A stretch of 64,000 nucleotides of DNA from Radiobacillus deserti (lineage in GTDB: Bacteria > Bacillota > Bacilli > Bacillales > Amphibacillaceae). The notes under the pieces are model-generated. The model was not told where the DNA came from, searched no databases, and saw nothing but the letters and a program-made list of their open reading frames with translations. The stretch's first letter is position 1. The number at the start of each line of letters is the position of its first letter. The position numbers and the translations under genes were made by a program. The stretch is taken from assembly GCF_007301515.1 (NCBI RefSeq), contig NZ_CP041666.1, forward strand, positions 1,054,001 through 1,118,000, in the 5' to 3' direction. Of the stretch, positions 1 to 7,574 are shown one piece after another.

Positions 1-113
1 AAGTAGCTAATCTGTTATACAAAAAATTAGGATTCGAAAAACTGGAGAAAGCTCTCGATGAATCCGAACATAGTACGATGGATACTTGGTATGTAAAAGA
101 CTTATCGAAATAA
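1..113 (+). CDS. GNAT acetyltransferase, C-terminal fragment (cut by window edge)
   Basis: The last 36 codons of a gene that begins before the window. The frame reads VANLLYKKLGFEKLEKA and ends at the TAA at 111-113. The run of Asn-Leu-x-x-Lys-Lys-Leu-Gly-Phe is the usual late alpha4/beta6 part of GNAT acetyltransferases, where the Y/KxxGF motif lies. Only the tail is visible, so substrate and start cannot be judged. Confidence 0.6.
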   Translation, partial: VANLLYKKLGFEKLEKALDESEHSTMDTWYVKDLSK

Positions 114-287
114 AGTAAATCAGCAGGAAGGCAGTAGGAGAGACCATTGGGTGATAAGGGCAAGAAGTGAGTTCAAGCATGACTTAGTTCTGCTCGGAGT
201 ACGAATAATGGGGTGTATCGTTGCCATCGCATTCAAGTTAAAAAATATTTTATTCTTTTGCGGTTTCATATCCGGCATAAGAAATGT
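114..287. other. Non-coding stretch with weak T-box-like elements
   Basis: No credible gene. Plus-strand pieces resemble parts of a T-box leader: an AGTA followed by GAGAG near 134-144, a GGGTG at about 150 and a GGGGTGTATCG near 210-220 that weakly recalls the GGGTGGNACCGCG antiterminator core. They are too closely spaced and too divergent for a firm call, and no synthetase or transporter gene follows on this strand. Confidence 0.2.
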
Positions 288-329
288 AAAAAAACAACAT
301 GGGTAAAGAAATACCCCATGTTGTTTTTT
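288..329. terminator. Bidirectional rho-independent terminator
   Basis: An A-rich left arm ending CAACATGGGTA pairs with TACCCCATGTTG followed by six T. On the minus strand it lies just past the stop of the acetyltransferase gene at 328-834 and ends in a T-run there too, so it can serve both directions. Confidence 0.75.
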
Positions 330-834
330 ATTGTTTCAGATTATATACCATCAAGTACTCATCTAAATAGCGATCCTCTATTTTTATCGCCTGTCGCTCT
401 GTACCATATATCTCAAACCCAAGCTTTTGATAAACATGAACTGCTTTTTGATTCGTTGCAACTACGCATAACTGAAGCTGTTCAAGGCCACCATCCTTTC
501 CATAACGGATAGCTTCCTTGAGTAATTTTGTTCCAATTTGTAGATTGCGATGTTCTTTTGACACGTACATCGCTATGAGCTCTGCTTTATGTGCAAACTT
601 AGGATGGGTTTTATGAACAAGTGTTACATTTCCTACAAGTTGATCATCAAGAAACGCACCAAAAAATCGTTGTTCGGGGTTTTGTAGACGCTCCTTTAGT
701 TGTTCGACTAGGTTCTCACGAGATAGTGCTTCCTCATAGGTAGTAATGAACGCATCAGGCTCTTCTTTTAATGCTTCTAGACGAAGCTGCCAGCATTGTT
801 CGGCGTCTTGTTCTGTGATTAGGCGAATGTTCAT
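328..834 (-). CDS. GNAT family N-acetyltransferase
   Basis: A 168-residue cytoplasmic protein of single-domain GNAT size. The acetyl-CoA binding loop is seen as RNLQIGTKLLKEA at about residues 95-107 (the family's R/QxxGxG/A pattern), and the late YQKLGFEIYGTE segment is the usual C-terminal GNAT strand. The start is ATG at 834, preceded by GGAG. It is transcribed away from map, with roughly 120 bp between the two starts. The acceptor substrate is not predictable; RimI-like and small-molecule acetyltransferases both look like this. Confidence 0.8.
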   Translation of the reverse strand: MNIRLITEQDAEQCWQLRLEALKEEPDAFITTYEEALSRENLVEQLKERLQNPEQRFFGAFLDDQLVGNVTLVHKTHPKFAHKAELIAMYVSKEHRNLQIGTKLLKEAIRYGKDGGLEQLQLCVVATNQKAVHVYQKLGFEIYGTERQAIKIEDRYLDEYLMVYNLKQ

Positions 835-952
835 ATTCCCAACTCCTTTTCTTCATCATACCATGAGAATAACAAACTATGGTAAACTTGTAGAGGAGAA
901 AAAATCAACCATTGGAAATACTGTTGGGAAAGCAATAGAAAGGAAGTTTCAG

Positions 953-1708
953 ATGATTACAAGAAAAAGCAGTCGTGAAATCGCATTAATGCAAGAGGCG
1001 GGTAAACTTCTTGCTCAATGTCATAAAGAAATAGCGAAACGAATTAAGCCAGGCGTAACGACAAACGAAATTGATGATTTCGTAGAGGAATTTTTAGCAA
1101 AGCATGGTGCAACACCTGAGCAAAAAGGCTATAACGGGTATGAATATGCAACCTGTGCCTCTATTAATGATGAGATTTGTCATGGTTTCCCTAGAAATGA
1201 ACCTTTAAAAAATGGGGATATTGTAACGATTGATATGGTAGTAAACTTAAATGGTGGATTAGCTGATTCGGCATGGACCTACGCGGTAGGGGAAGTAGAC
1301 GAACAGACGCAAAAGCTATTAGAGGTAACGAAAACTTCTTTGTATAAAGGAATAGAGCAAGCAACAGCAGGCAAACGAATCGGTGATATAGGCCATGCTA
1401 TTCAAACGTATGCTGAAGGTGAAGGATTCTCTGTTGTAAAAGACTTTACTGGTCATGGAATTGGACCTACCATCCATGAAGAACCACACATTCCACATTT
1501 TGGCGAAGCAGGGAAAGGGCAACGCTTGAAAGAAGGAATGGTTATAACGATTGAACCGATGATTAATATTGGGGCCTGGGAAAGTCAAATGGATGATAAC
1601 AATTGGACGGCACGTACGATTGACGGATCATATTCTGCCCAATACGAGCACACATTGGTCATTACAAAGGATAAGCCGATTATTATAACAGATCAAGATA
1701 ATCTGTAA
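953..1708 (+). CDS. map: Methionine aminopeptidase, type I
   Basis: Removes the N-terminal methionine from nascent proteins in the cytoplasm. The 251-residue length is typical of bacterial type I enzymes without an extension. All five metal ligands are visible: D94 (TIDMVV), D105 (LADSAW), H168 (GHGIG), E201 (IEPM) and E232 (YEHT); H77 in CHGFP is the substrate-binding histidine. I chose the ATG at 953, with AGGAAG about eight bases upstream, over earlier in-frame ATGs because it gives the canonical N-terminus. The gene stands alone rather than in the ribosomal-protein/adk operon, so it is probably the second map paralogue found in many bacilli. A terminator follows directly. Confidence 0.93.
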   Translation: MITRKSSREIALMQEAGKLLAQCHKEIAKRIKPGVTTNEIDDFVEEFLAKHGATPEQKGYNGYEYATCASINDEICHGFPRNEPLKNGDIVTIDMVVNLNGGLADSAWTYAVGEVDEQTQKLLEVTKTSLYKGIEQATAGKRIGDIGHAIQTYAEGEGFSVVKDFTGHGIGPTIHEEPHIPHFGEAGKGQRLKEGMVITIEPMINIGAWESQMDDNNWTARTIDGSYSAQYEHTLVITKDKPIIITDQDNL

Positions 1709-1714
1709 GAAACG

Positions 1715-1749
1715 AAGTCAGTTAACGAAAAGTTAACTGACTTTTTTTT
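1715..1749 (+). terminator. Terminator after map
   Basis: A perfect 12-bp stem (AAGTCAGTTAAC with GTTAACTGACTT) around a short A-rich loop, running into a T tract, starting a few bases after the map stop codon. Confidence 0.85.
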
Positions 1750-1758
1750 CGATATGTG

Positions 1759-1788
1759 TAGACTTGCTAGACTGGATTTCGGTATAAT
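1759..1788 (+). promoter_or_regulatory. Probable sigma-A promoter for azlCD
   Basis: TAGACT (four of six -35 consensus bases), an 18-bp spacer and a perfect TATAAT at 1783-1788, about 55 bases before the azlC ATG. It lies just after the map terminator, as expected for a new transcription unit. Confidence 0.5.
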
Positions 1789-1843
1789 GAGAAAACATTT
1801 TATTATTTTACTTAACTAAAGGCTAAGGATTAGGAGTGAGGAG

Positions 1844-2574
1844 ATGACTTCTAAAGCGATTGACATGCAGCAAAGCGACTCTAATACAGCGATGATTCAA
1901 AAGGGGATCGCAAAGGGCATTCCTATTATGCTAGGTTATTTGCCGATTGCGATTACATATGGTGTATTGGGGAAACAAGCGGGAATGACCGTGTTAGAAA
2001 TCACATTGATGAGTATGATGGTTTTTGCTGGAGCGAGTCAATTTATGGGTGTAAATATGATTGCGTTAGGGACGGGTGCCGTCGAAATTATTATCGCCAC
2101 ATTTGTTTTGAATTTTCGGCATTTCGTGATGAGCTTATCTTTTATGAATAGAGTTCGAGGAATAGGTTTAAAATGGAAAGTTCCATTGTCGTTTGGATTA
2201 ACGGATGAAACGTTTGCTGTTGCTTCTTTACATCCAGATAAAGCAAAAGAAGAAAATGGTGGATATTTCTATGCAGCCCTTATGCTGACAGCCTACTCCT
2301 CATGGGTAATCGGTTCTTTTCTCGGTGGTGTTTTGGGGGATATTATTCCAAGCAGTCTTAGTCAGAGTATGGGAATTGCTTTATATGCTATGTTTATCGG
2401 CTTGTTAATTCCTTCTGTAAAAAAAGAGTGGCGCGTAGGACTTATTGCTCTTTTTGGATGCTTGTAAACTATGCAGCAAGCTTCATTATGAGCCAGGGGT
2501 GGGCAATTGTATTAGGCACGGTTCTTGGTGGACTAATCGGTATCCCGTTATTAAAGGAGGATGAAAAGCAATGA
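1844..2574 (+). pseudogene. azlC: azlC, branched-chain amino acid exporter subunit, frameshifted near its 3' end
   Basis: AzlC with AzlD forms a membrane exporter of branched-chain amino acids and analogues. The first frame encodes 207 residues with several membrane segments, including the family-typical MMVFAGASQFMGV and NFRHFVMSLS stretches, and stops at 2465-2467. The expected C-terminus (LVNYAASFIMSQGWAIVLGT and onward) continues in the -1 frame to a TGA at 2572-2574, overlapping the azlD start as ATGA. Adding one T to the T5 tract at 2451-2455 restores a single frame. The gene is therefore inactivated by a 1-bp deletion, phase-variable, or affected by a sequencing error. The start is ATG 1844 after GTGAGGAG. 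Confidence 0.75.
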
Positions 2575-2865
2575 TCCTTCTCATTATATATAGGAATGGC
2601 ATTAGTGACACTTATTCCTCGGTTTGTTCCAGCTTATATTGTCGACAAAGTCCATTTTCCAAATTGGGTGAATCGTTGGCTAAACGCGATTCCCTACGCA
2701 GCATTAGGCGCGTTAATATTTCCTGGAATCCTAACCGTTATTCCGGATAAGCCACATATCGGGTTCTTTGGAGCGTTAACAGCCGTCGTATTATCATTTT
2801 TTGGACTTAATGTTATTATTGCAGTCATTGGGGCTATCTTGACCGTTTATGTATTGACCATGTAA
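2571..2865 (+). pseudogene. azlD: azlD, branched-chain amino acid exporter small subunit, frameshifted near its 5' end
   Basis: AzlD is the small membrane partner of AzlC. The natural start is the ATG at 2571, which overlaps the azlC stop as ATGA and reads MILLIIY. The rest of the protein (from GMALVTLIPRFVPAYIV, two or three membrane segments) is in another frame and is open only from the internal ATG at 2596. A loss of two bases (one TA unit) in the TA repeat around 2585-2592 explains the break. With the azlC frameshift, both halves of the pair carry a lesion in a simple repeat. Translation from 2596 would give an 89-residue protein lacking only a few N-terminal residues. Confidence 0.65.
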
Positions 2866-2891
2866 AAAAGCGCACCCAGTGCGCTTTTTAT
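2866..2891. terminator. Bidirectional terminator between azlD and the CDF transporter
   Basis: AAAAAGCGCAC and GTGCGCTTTTT flank a short CCA loop, between two convergent genes, so it can end both transcripts. Confidence 0.8.
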
Positions 2892-3775
2892 TTCTCATTA
2901 TGTGTTTCTTCTTTATAAGGTTCTATATGGATATGCGCATGATTCACATCATGCTCCTTCTCTAGAATATCCTCTAAGCGTTCGGTAATTTCATGGCTTT
3001 CTTTTACATTCAAATTTGGGTCCACATAAATGGTAACCTCCACTAGTGCTTGGTTCCCGTGGAGTCTTCCTTTTACATCTTTTACTTCTTCTACTTCTGG
3101 GTCTTTTCCAATACTCGCTTTAATCTTAGATAAATCATGTTCATCAAAGCCATCGGTTAACGTGTGTGTAGCTTCGGAAAATATTTTCCAGGCGGTCCAA
3201 CAAATAATGATGCCGACAATAAGACCAGCAATGGGATCCAACCAAGTAAGTCCCATTTGTGCACCAATAATCCCTATGAATGCTCCTAAGCTAACAAGGG
3301 CATCTGATTTGTTATCCTGTGCTGCCGCTTGAAGGGACAGGCTCCTTACTTTTCTCGCCAAACGACTGTTATATAGATAAACAGCTATCATGAAGATAGC
3401 GGAGAATAGGGCTGTCCAAGCCGTTAGCATGGATGGATTCGATTCTATACCGTTCCATAGATTTTGTACGGTATCTAATATTACGTTAATCCCGACCGTT
3501 ACCATGATGAAGGCGGCAATGAGCGAAGCAATGGTTTCTGCCCGGAAATGTCCGTAGTGGTGATCTTCGTCTGGTGGCTTTCGGGAGATACGAAGTCCAA
3601 TTAATACGGCAATGGAAGCAATAACGTCCGTGGTATTATTCAGCCCATCGGCACGGAGTGCATCTGAATTTCCAATACTAGCTACAATAAGCTTAATTGC
3701 AGATAAAAACAGGTAAGCACCAATACTTACCCAAGCACCCATTTCTCCCTTTTTTAAGTTTGTGTATTGCTCCAT
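2888..3775 (-). CDS. Cation diffusion facilitator family metal exporter (MneP/MneS-like)
   Basis: A 295-residue inner-membrane proton/divalent-cation antiporter of the CDF family. The N-terminal two thirds hold about six membrane helices; the metal-site motif NNTTD (N46, D50) lies in helix 2 and DNKSD in helix 5, a pattern seen in manganese-type CDF proteins rather than the HxxxD of zinc exporters. The cytoplasmic C-terminal domain carries HIHIEP. Sequence feel is closest to the B. subtilis manganese exporters MneP/MneS, so Mn(II) efflux is my inference. The start is ATG 3775 after a GGAGG. Confidence 0.85.
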   Translation of the reverse strand: MEQYTNLKKGEMGAWVSIGAYLFLSAIKLIVASIGNSDALRADGLNNTTDVIASIAVLIGLRISRKPPDEDHHYGHFRAETIASLIAAFIMVTVGINVILDTVQNLWNGIESNPSMLTAWTALFSAIFMIAVYLYNSRLARKVRSLSLQAAAQDNKSDALVSLGAFIGIIGAQMGLTWLDPIAGLIVGIIICWTAWKIFSEATHTLTDGFDEHDLSKIKASIGKDPEVEEVKDVKGRLHGNQALVEVTIYVDPNLNVKESHEITERLEDILEKEHDVNHAHIHIEPYKEETHNEK

Positions 3776-4035
3776 ATTGCTATGCCTCCATTTCTATATA
3801 AGCATAGTTAGCTTATCAGAGTAGGGTTGAGTGGGTCTAGAGAAAAAGTGCTTCATACGGGAAGATTACTTTTCCAAGCTAAAACTAGTTTACTAAGCGA
3901 AACTTTCTACAGCTTACTTTTTACAGAAATGATCGTTCCATTCGGTTGGAAAAATATACATTCTTTTTTGTATGTTCCATTTTCGTTTGATACATACTAT
4001 GTTTTGAACACTATAGAGAAATGAGGACGAGTAGT

Positions 4036-4635
4036 ATGGTAAATATTGCGGTAATTTATTACAGTTCAACGGGTACCAATTATCAATTGGCGAAATGGGC
4101 GGGAGAAGCGGCCAAGGAAGCAGGGGCTGATGTGAAAGTGCTTAAAATGAAAGAGCTCGCTCCCGAATCTGCGATTGCCCACAATCCTGCTTGGCAGCAA
4201 CACTATCAAGCAACAAAGGATGTTCCTGAGGCAACGAACGATGATTTAGAATGGGCGGACGGAATCATATTTAGTGTTCCAACCAGATTCGGGAACGTAC
4301 CTGCGCAAGCGAAGCAATTTTTTGACCAAGCCGGAGGATTATGGGCACAGGGGAAAACAGTGAATAAAGTAGTAAGTGCCATGTCTTCTGCACAAAATCC
4401 ACATGGTGGACAAGAAGCTACCATCCTAAGTATATATACGTCTATGTTCCATTGGGGAGCGATAATTGCAGCACCCGGTTATGCAGATCCTGTTACATTT
4501 GTAGCTGGTGGAAACCCTTATGGCGTCAGTGTAACGGTGGATGAGAATAACAATATGAAAGAGGACGTGGAAGGTGCTGTGAAGTTTCAAGCAAAAAGAA
4601 CGGTGGAAATTACACAGAAAGTAGCATCCAAATAA
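4036..4635 (+). CDS. wrbA: WrbA-type NAD(P)H:quinone oxidoreductase (flavoprotein)
   Basis: A 199-residue flavodoxin-fold protein that reduces quinones by two electrons, protecting against redox-cycling compounds. The FMN phosphate loop YYSSTGTNYQLA is at residues 8-19, SVPTRFGNVPAQ/KQFFDQAGGLW follows near 80-105, and the characteristic SMFHWGAIIAAPGYADP near 140 is shared with WrbA. The start at 4036 is preferred over the ATG at 4021 because TGAGGA lies eight bases upstream of it. It is a single gene closed by a strong terminator. Confidence 0.88.
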   Translation: MVNIAVIYYSSTGTNYQLAKWAGEAAKEAGADVKVLKMKELAPESAIAHNPAWQQHYQATKDVPEATNDDLEWADGIIFSVPTRFGNVPAQAKQFFDQAGGLWAQGKTVNKVVSAMSSAQNPHGGQEATILSIYTSMFHWGAIIAAPGYADPVTFVAGGNPYGVSVTVDENNNMKEDVEGAVKFQAKRTVEITQKVASK

Positions 4636-4643
4636 ATAGAAAG

Positions 4644-4686
4644 AGAAGAAACGACCTACTATAAAAAAGTAGGTCGTTTCTTCTAA
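4644..4686 (+). terminator. Terminator after wrbA
   Basis: A perfect 17-bp stem (AGAAGAAACGACCTACT with its complement) around a short A-rich loop, eight bases past the stop codon. Confidence 0.85.
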
Positions 4687-4774
4687 CTTCCATTAACTGT
4701 ATGATAAGTCCTTGCATGAAGGATGAGCCTTATGGTAAACAATATGCTTAGCCCAATTTGAAAGGATTGTCATC

Positions 4775-6052
4775 ATGAGCGAAGCAAAAAAAAGTGGTGA
4801 AATATACGAAAAAAGATGGGCAATCGTTTCCTTAGCTTCGATTCCACTAATTATGACTTTAGGAAATTCGATGCTCATTCCAGTTCTTCCAGAGATGGAG
4901 GAACAACTAGATATAACGAAACTTCAATCTAGCTATATTATTACTGTATATTCCATTGTTGCGATTTTTCTTATTCCAATTGCGGGTTTTTTATCCGATC
5001 GATTTGGTAGGAAAATCGTGATTATTCCTGCATTGATTGCCGCTGGAATTGGTGGCTTGATATCAGGGTATGCATCATGGAAAATGGATGATGCCTTTAC
5101 ATGGGTTTTGATTGGCCGGATCCTTCAAGGGGTCGGTGCCTCAGGCACGGCTCCAATTGTTTTACCACTAGTAGGAGACATGTTTAGAAGAGAAAAGGAT
5201 GTAAGTGCGACACTTGGCATTATTGAAACATCAAATACATTTGGAAAAGTATTGAGCCCTATACTTGGTTCCTTACTCGCCGGAGTCATTTGGTTTTTAC
5301 CTTTCTTTTCTATACCAATTTTTTGTTTAATGTCCGTCCTATTAGTAGTGATTCTTGTGAAAAAACCAAAGAATGAGGATAAAGGGCCAACCTTCAAAGT
5401 ATTTTGGAAAGATACAAAACGCACCTTTCATACACACGGCCGATGGTTGATTGCTGTATTTATTGTCGGTGCGATTTTAATGTTTATTTTGTTTGGAATC
5501 CTCTTTTATCTATCTAGTGTAATGGAGGATGTTTACCGTATTGATGGAATCAGAAAAGGACTTTATCTTGCGATTCCCTTAGCAGCGCTATGCTTAGCTT
5601 CCTATATAACCGGGAAAGTGATCAAGGATGATATTATCAAGATGAAATGGATTACGTTCATCGGAATATTACTAGCAGGATTTTCAACAGTTGCCGTTAG
5701 CTTTTCAGATCAGTTTATTTATTTACTTATTGTGTTCCTAGTGTGTGGAGTTGGCATTGGAGTCGGTTTACCAAGCTTAGATGCTATTATAACTGAAAGC
5801 ATTGGGAAAGAAGTACGTGGGACCATCAGTTGTATTTATAGTTCTGCAAGATTTGCTGGTGTAGCAGCTGGTCCTCCAATTATTGCTATTCTAATGAATC
5901 GTCCAAGTTTAATTTGGATGGTAGCCGTACTTTGTGGCTCCGCAATTATTGCCGCACTGTTGGCCTTTAAGGTGATACACCCTGAGTCAGATGGAAAAAA
6001 ATCATCAAGTGGATCTCAACAACTGGAAGCAACCCTGTTTAAGAAATTTTAA
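4775..6052 (+). CDS. MFS transporter (drug-resistance type)
   Basis: A 425-residue major facilitator with about 12 hydrophobic helices. The cytoplasmic loop 2-3 motif GFLSDRFGRKIVI (MFS motif A) is near residues 70-82, and a TM5-like GRILQGVGASGTAP segment is seen near residues 112-125, typical of the 12- or 14-helix drug/H+ antiporters. The start ATG 4775 follows AAAGGA. It is an isolated gene; the 5' arm of its terminator lies within the final codons. Substrate unknown; multidrug export is a family-based guess. Confidence 0.8.
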   Translation: MSEAKKSGEIYEKRWAIVSLASIPLIMTLGNSMLIPVLPEMEEQLDITKLQSSYIITVYSIVAIFLIPIAGFLSDRFGRKIVIIPALIAAGIGGLISGYASWKMDDAFTWVLIGRILQGVGASGTAPIVLPLVGDMFRREKDVSATLGIIETSNTFGKVLSPILGSLLAGVIWFLPFFSIPIFCLMSVLLVVILVKKPKNEDKGPTFKVFWKDTKRTFHTHGRWLIAVFIVGAILMFILFGILFYLSSVMEDVYRIDGIRKGLYLAIPLAALCLASYITGKVIKDDIIKMKWITFIGILLAGFSTVAVSFSDQFIYLLIVFLVCGVGIGVGLPSLDAIITESIGKEVRGTISCIYSSARFAGVAAGPPIIAILMNRPSLIWMVAVLCGSAIIAALLAFKVIHPESDGKKSSSGSQQLEATLFKKF

Positions 6053-6068
6053 AACAGGGTTGTTTTTT
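6031..6068 (+). terminator. Terminator overlapping the 3' end of the MFS gene
   Basis: AACCCTGTTT (6031-6040, inside the coding sequence) pairs with AAACAGGGTT (6052-6061) and is followed by a T-run. The stop codon lies in the loop/right arm region. Confidence 0.8.
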
Positions 6069-6226
6069 GTATGCTGTTTCTATTTACAGAAGTTGTTTAT
6101 CCAAGTTGAATAAAGTGAACTTGTACATAGAAAGGAAAAAATAACCACCAACAAATTATCTGAAAATTATTGCATTATCCCAGAAAATTTAGGATAATAG
6201 AAAAAAGGAACGAGGAGGCGTGTTCC

Positions 6227-6469
6227 ATGAAAAAGCATAAAGTAAACTACAGGTTAAAGGTATTTGGCAGTGGTCATTATTCAAAGATTGTAGCAAAAAG
6301 GGAGATTTCATATGAAATTAAACTAGCAGCACAGTTACTCCTTGATGAATTATGTTTTAATTGGAATAAAGCGCATTTAGAAAAGATGATTAATGAGTCG
6401 ATTGATACGAACAACAGCGAAGCGTTCTACGAACTAAGTGAACAGTATCAATTATATGTAACAGAATAA
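6227..6469 (+). CDS. IDEAL domain-containing small protein
   Basis: An 80-residue hydrophilic protein. The C-terminal half matches the IDEAL domain pattern: a leading LLLDELCFNWNKAHLEK followed by INESIDTNNSEAFYELSEQY, close to the lID.ALd..d.e.F..Ls consensus of Firmicute proteins such as YpiB. The role of the domain is unknown; it occurs in small regulatory-looking proteins of bacilli. The start ATG 6227 follows GAGGAGG; the in-frame codons upstream back to 6170 lack a ribosome site. It stands alone and is closed by a terminator. Confidence 0.75.
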   Translation: MKKHKVNYRLKVFGSGHYSKIVAKREISYEIKLAAQLLLDELCFNWNKAHLEKMINESIDTNNSEAFYELSEQYQLYVTE

Positions 6470-6480
6470 GATGGATACAG

Positions 6481-6512
6481 GACCTTGTCAACATGTGACA
6501 AGGTCTTTTTTA
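6481..6512 (+). terminator. Terminator after the IDEAL-domain gene
   Basis: GACCTTGTCA pairs with TGACAAGGTC around ACATG, followed by six T. Confidence 0.85.
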
Positions 6513-6605
6513 GTCCTCGCATTTAGGATAAATAAACCATATTTCGTCACTACAATTGTATGTTATAGTGGATGAGGAATATAAAACAACTAAGGAGACA
6601 TATCC

Positions 6606-7406
6606 ATGAAAAAAATCATGCTTCTTTGGATTGGTTTAGCATTGGCATTAATGGCATGTGGACATGATGAACAACCAGAATCCAAACAACCGGATACTGA
6701 TTCGCCTACAGAAGAAACAGCCGAATCAAATGAAAATAACTCAAATCAAGATTCAAAGGACATAAATCAATCGGAGGAACCTGCTCCAGAAGAGGAGGAG
6801 ATTGGTCCGCAATTGGTATTAGCTAGTGAAGATCCGGATAACATTCATATATTGGTTAATAAAACTCACTTTTTACCGGATGACTACGTACCAGCAGACC
6901 TAGTTGTTCCAAATGTTCCTTTTCCTTTTGAAGAATTTGCCGAAAAGAAACAGCTTAGACTAGAAGCGGCAACCGCGTTAGAAGCATTATTCCAAGCTTC
7001 CAAAAAGGCGGGCTTGGATCTTGTCGCAGCATCTGGATACCGGTCTTATGAAAGGCAGGCAGTTATCTATCAAAATAACGTTGAGAAGAATGGAAAAAAA
7101 CACGCAGATAAATTTTCTGCTCAACCTGGAAGTAGTGAACACCAAACAGGACTAGCTATGGATGTAACGAGTGCAGAAATGGCCTTTGCATTGGAACAAA
7201 CCTTTGAACAAACAGATGAAGGTGCATGGTTAGCAGACAATGCGTATAAGTATGGATTTGTTATTCGGTACCCCGAAGGGAAAGAAGCGATAACGGGGTA
7301 TAGCTATGAACCTTGGCATATCAGATATGTTGGTAAAGAACTCGCGAAAGAACTATATACCCGTAGCCTTACATTAGAAGAGTATTACGATTTACAACAA
7401 AAATAG
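6606..7406 (+). CDS. VanY/LdcB-type peptidoglycan carboxypeptidase lipoprotein
   Basis: A 266-residue lipoprotein that trims peptidoglycan stem peptides outside the membrane. A signal peptide ends in the lipobox LMAC (Cys18), followed by about 50 residues rich in Glu, Asp, Ser and Asn that form a flexible tether. The M15B peptidase domain has SGYRSYERQ near residue 140, the zinc motif SSEHQTGLAMD near 180 (SxHxxGxAxD) and EPWHIRY near 237, supplying the catalytic Glu and last zinc His. Whether it is a D,D- or L,D-carboxypeptidase cannot be read from sequence; B. subtilis YodJ is a likely counterpart. The start follows AAGGAG. Confidence 0.85.
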   Translation: MKKIMLLWIGLALALMACGHDEQPESKQPDTDSPTEETAESNENNSNQDSKDINQSEEPAPEEEEIGPQLVLASEDPDNIHILVNKTHFLPDDYVPADLVVPNVPFPFEEFAEKKQLRLEAATALEALFQASKKAGLDLVAASGYRSYERQAVIYQNNVEKNGKKHADKFSAQPGSSEHQTGLAMDVTSAEMAFALEQTFEQTDEGAWLADNAYKYGFVIRYPEGKEAITGYSYEPWHIRYVGKELAKELYTRSLTLEEYYDLQQK

Positions 7407-7436
7407 ATGTCACATATGTGGCATCTATTTTTATAC
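7405..7436 (+). terminator. Weak terminator after the VanY-type gene
   Basis: AGATGTCAC and GTGGCATCT form a nine-pair stem with one G-T pair around ATAT, followed by ATTTTTA. Confidence 0.55.
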
Positions 7437-7574
7437 CATCACTGTTTTAAAAAAATACATCTTTCACATTAAGTTTTTGTAAAGGTTACCAAAAGTTAGA
7501 ACAATCATTGATATAATAAAAGGTAGGGTTGTACACCTGGCGTTACATAATGTATAGAAGGTGAAGGTGGGGAA

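Noticed and set aside
213..512. Open frame of 99 codons on the plus strand
   Set aside because: Runs through a terminator and antisense of the GNAT gene, without a ribosome site.
3827..4024. Open frame of 65 codons upstream of wrbA
   Set aside because: No ribosome site and low similarity to protein composition; it is the leader of wrbA.
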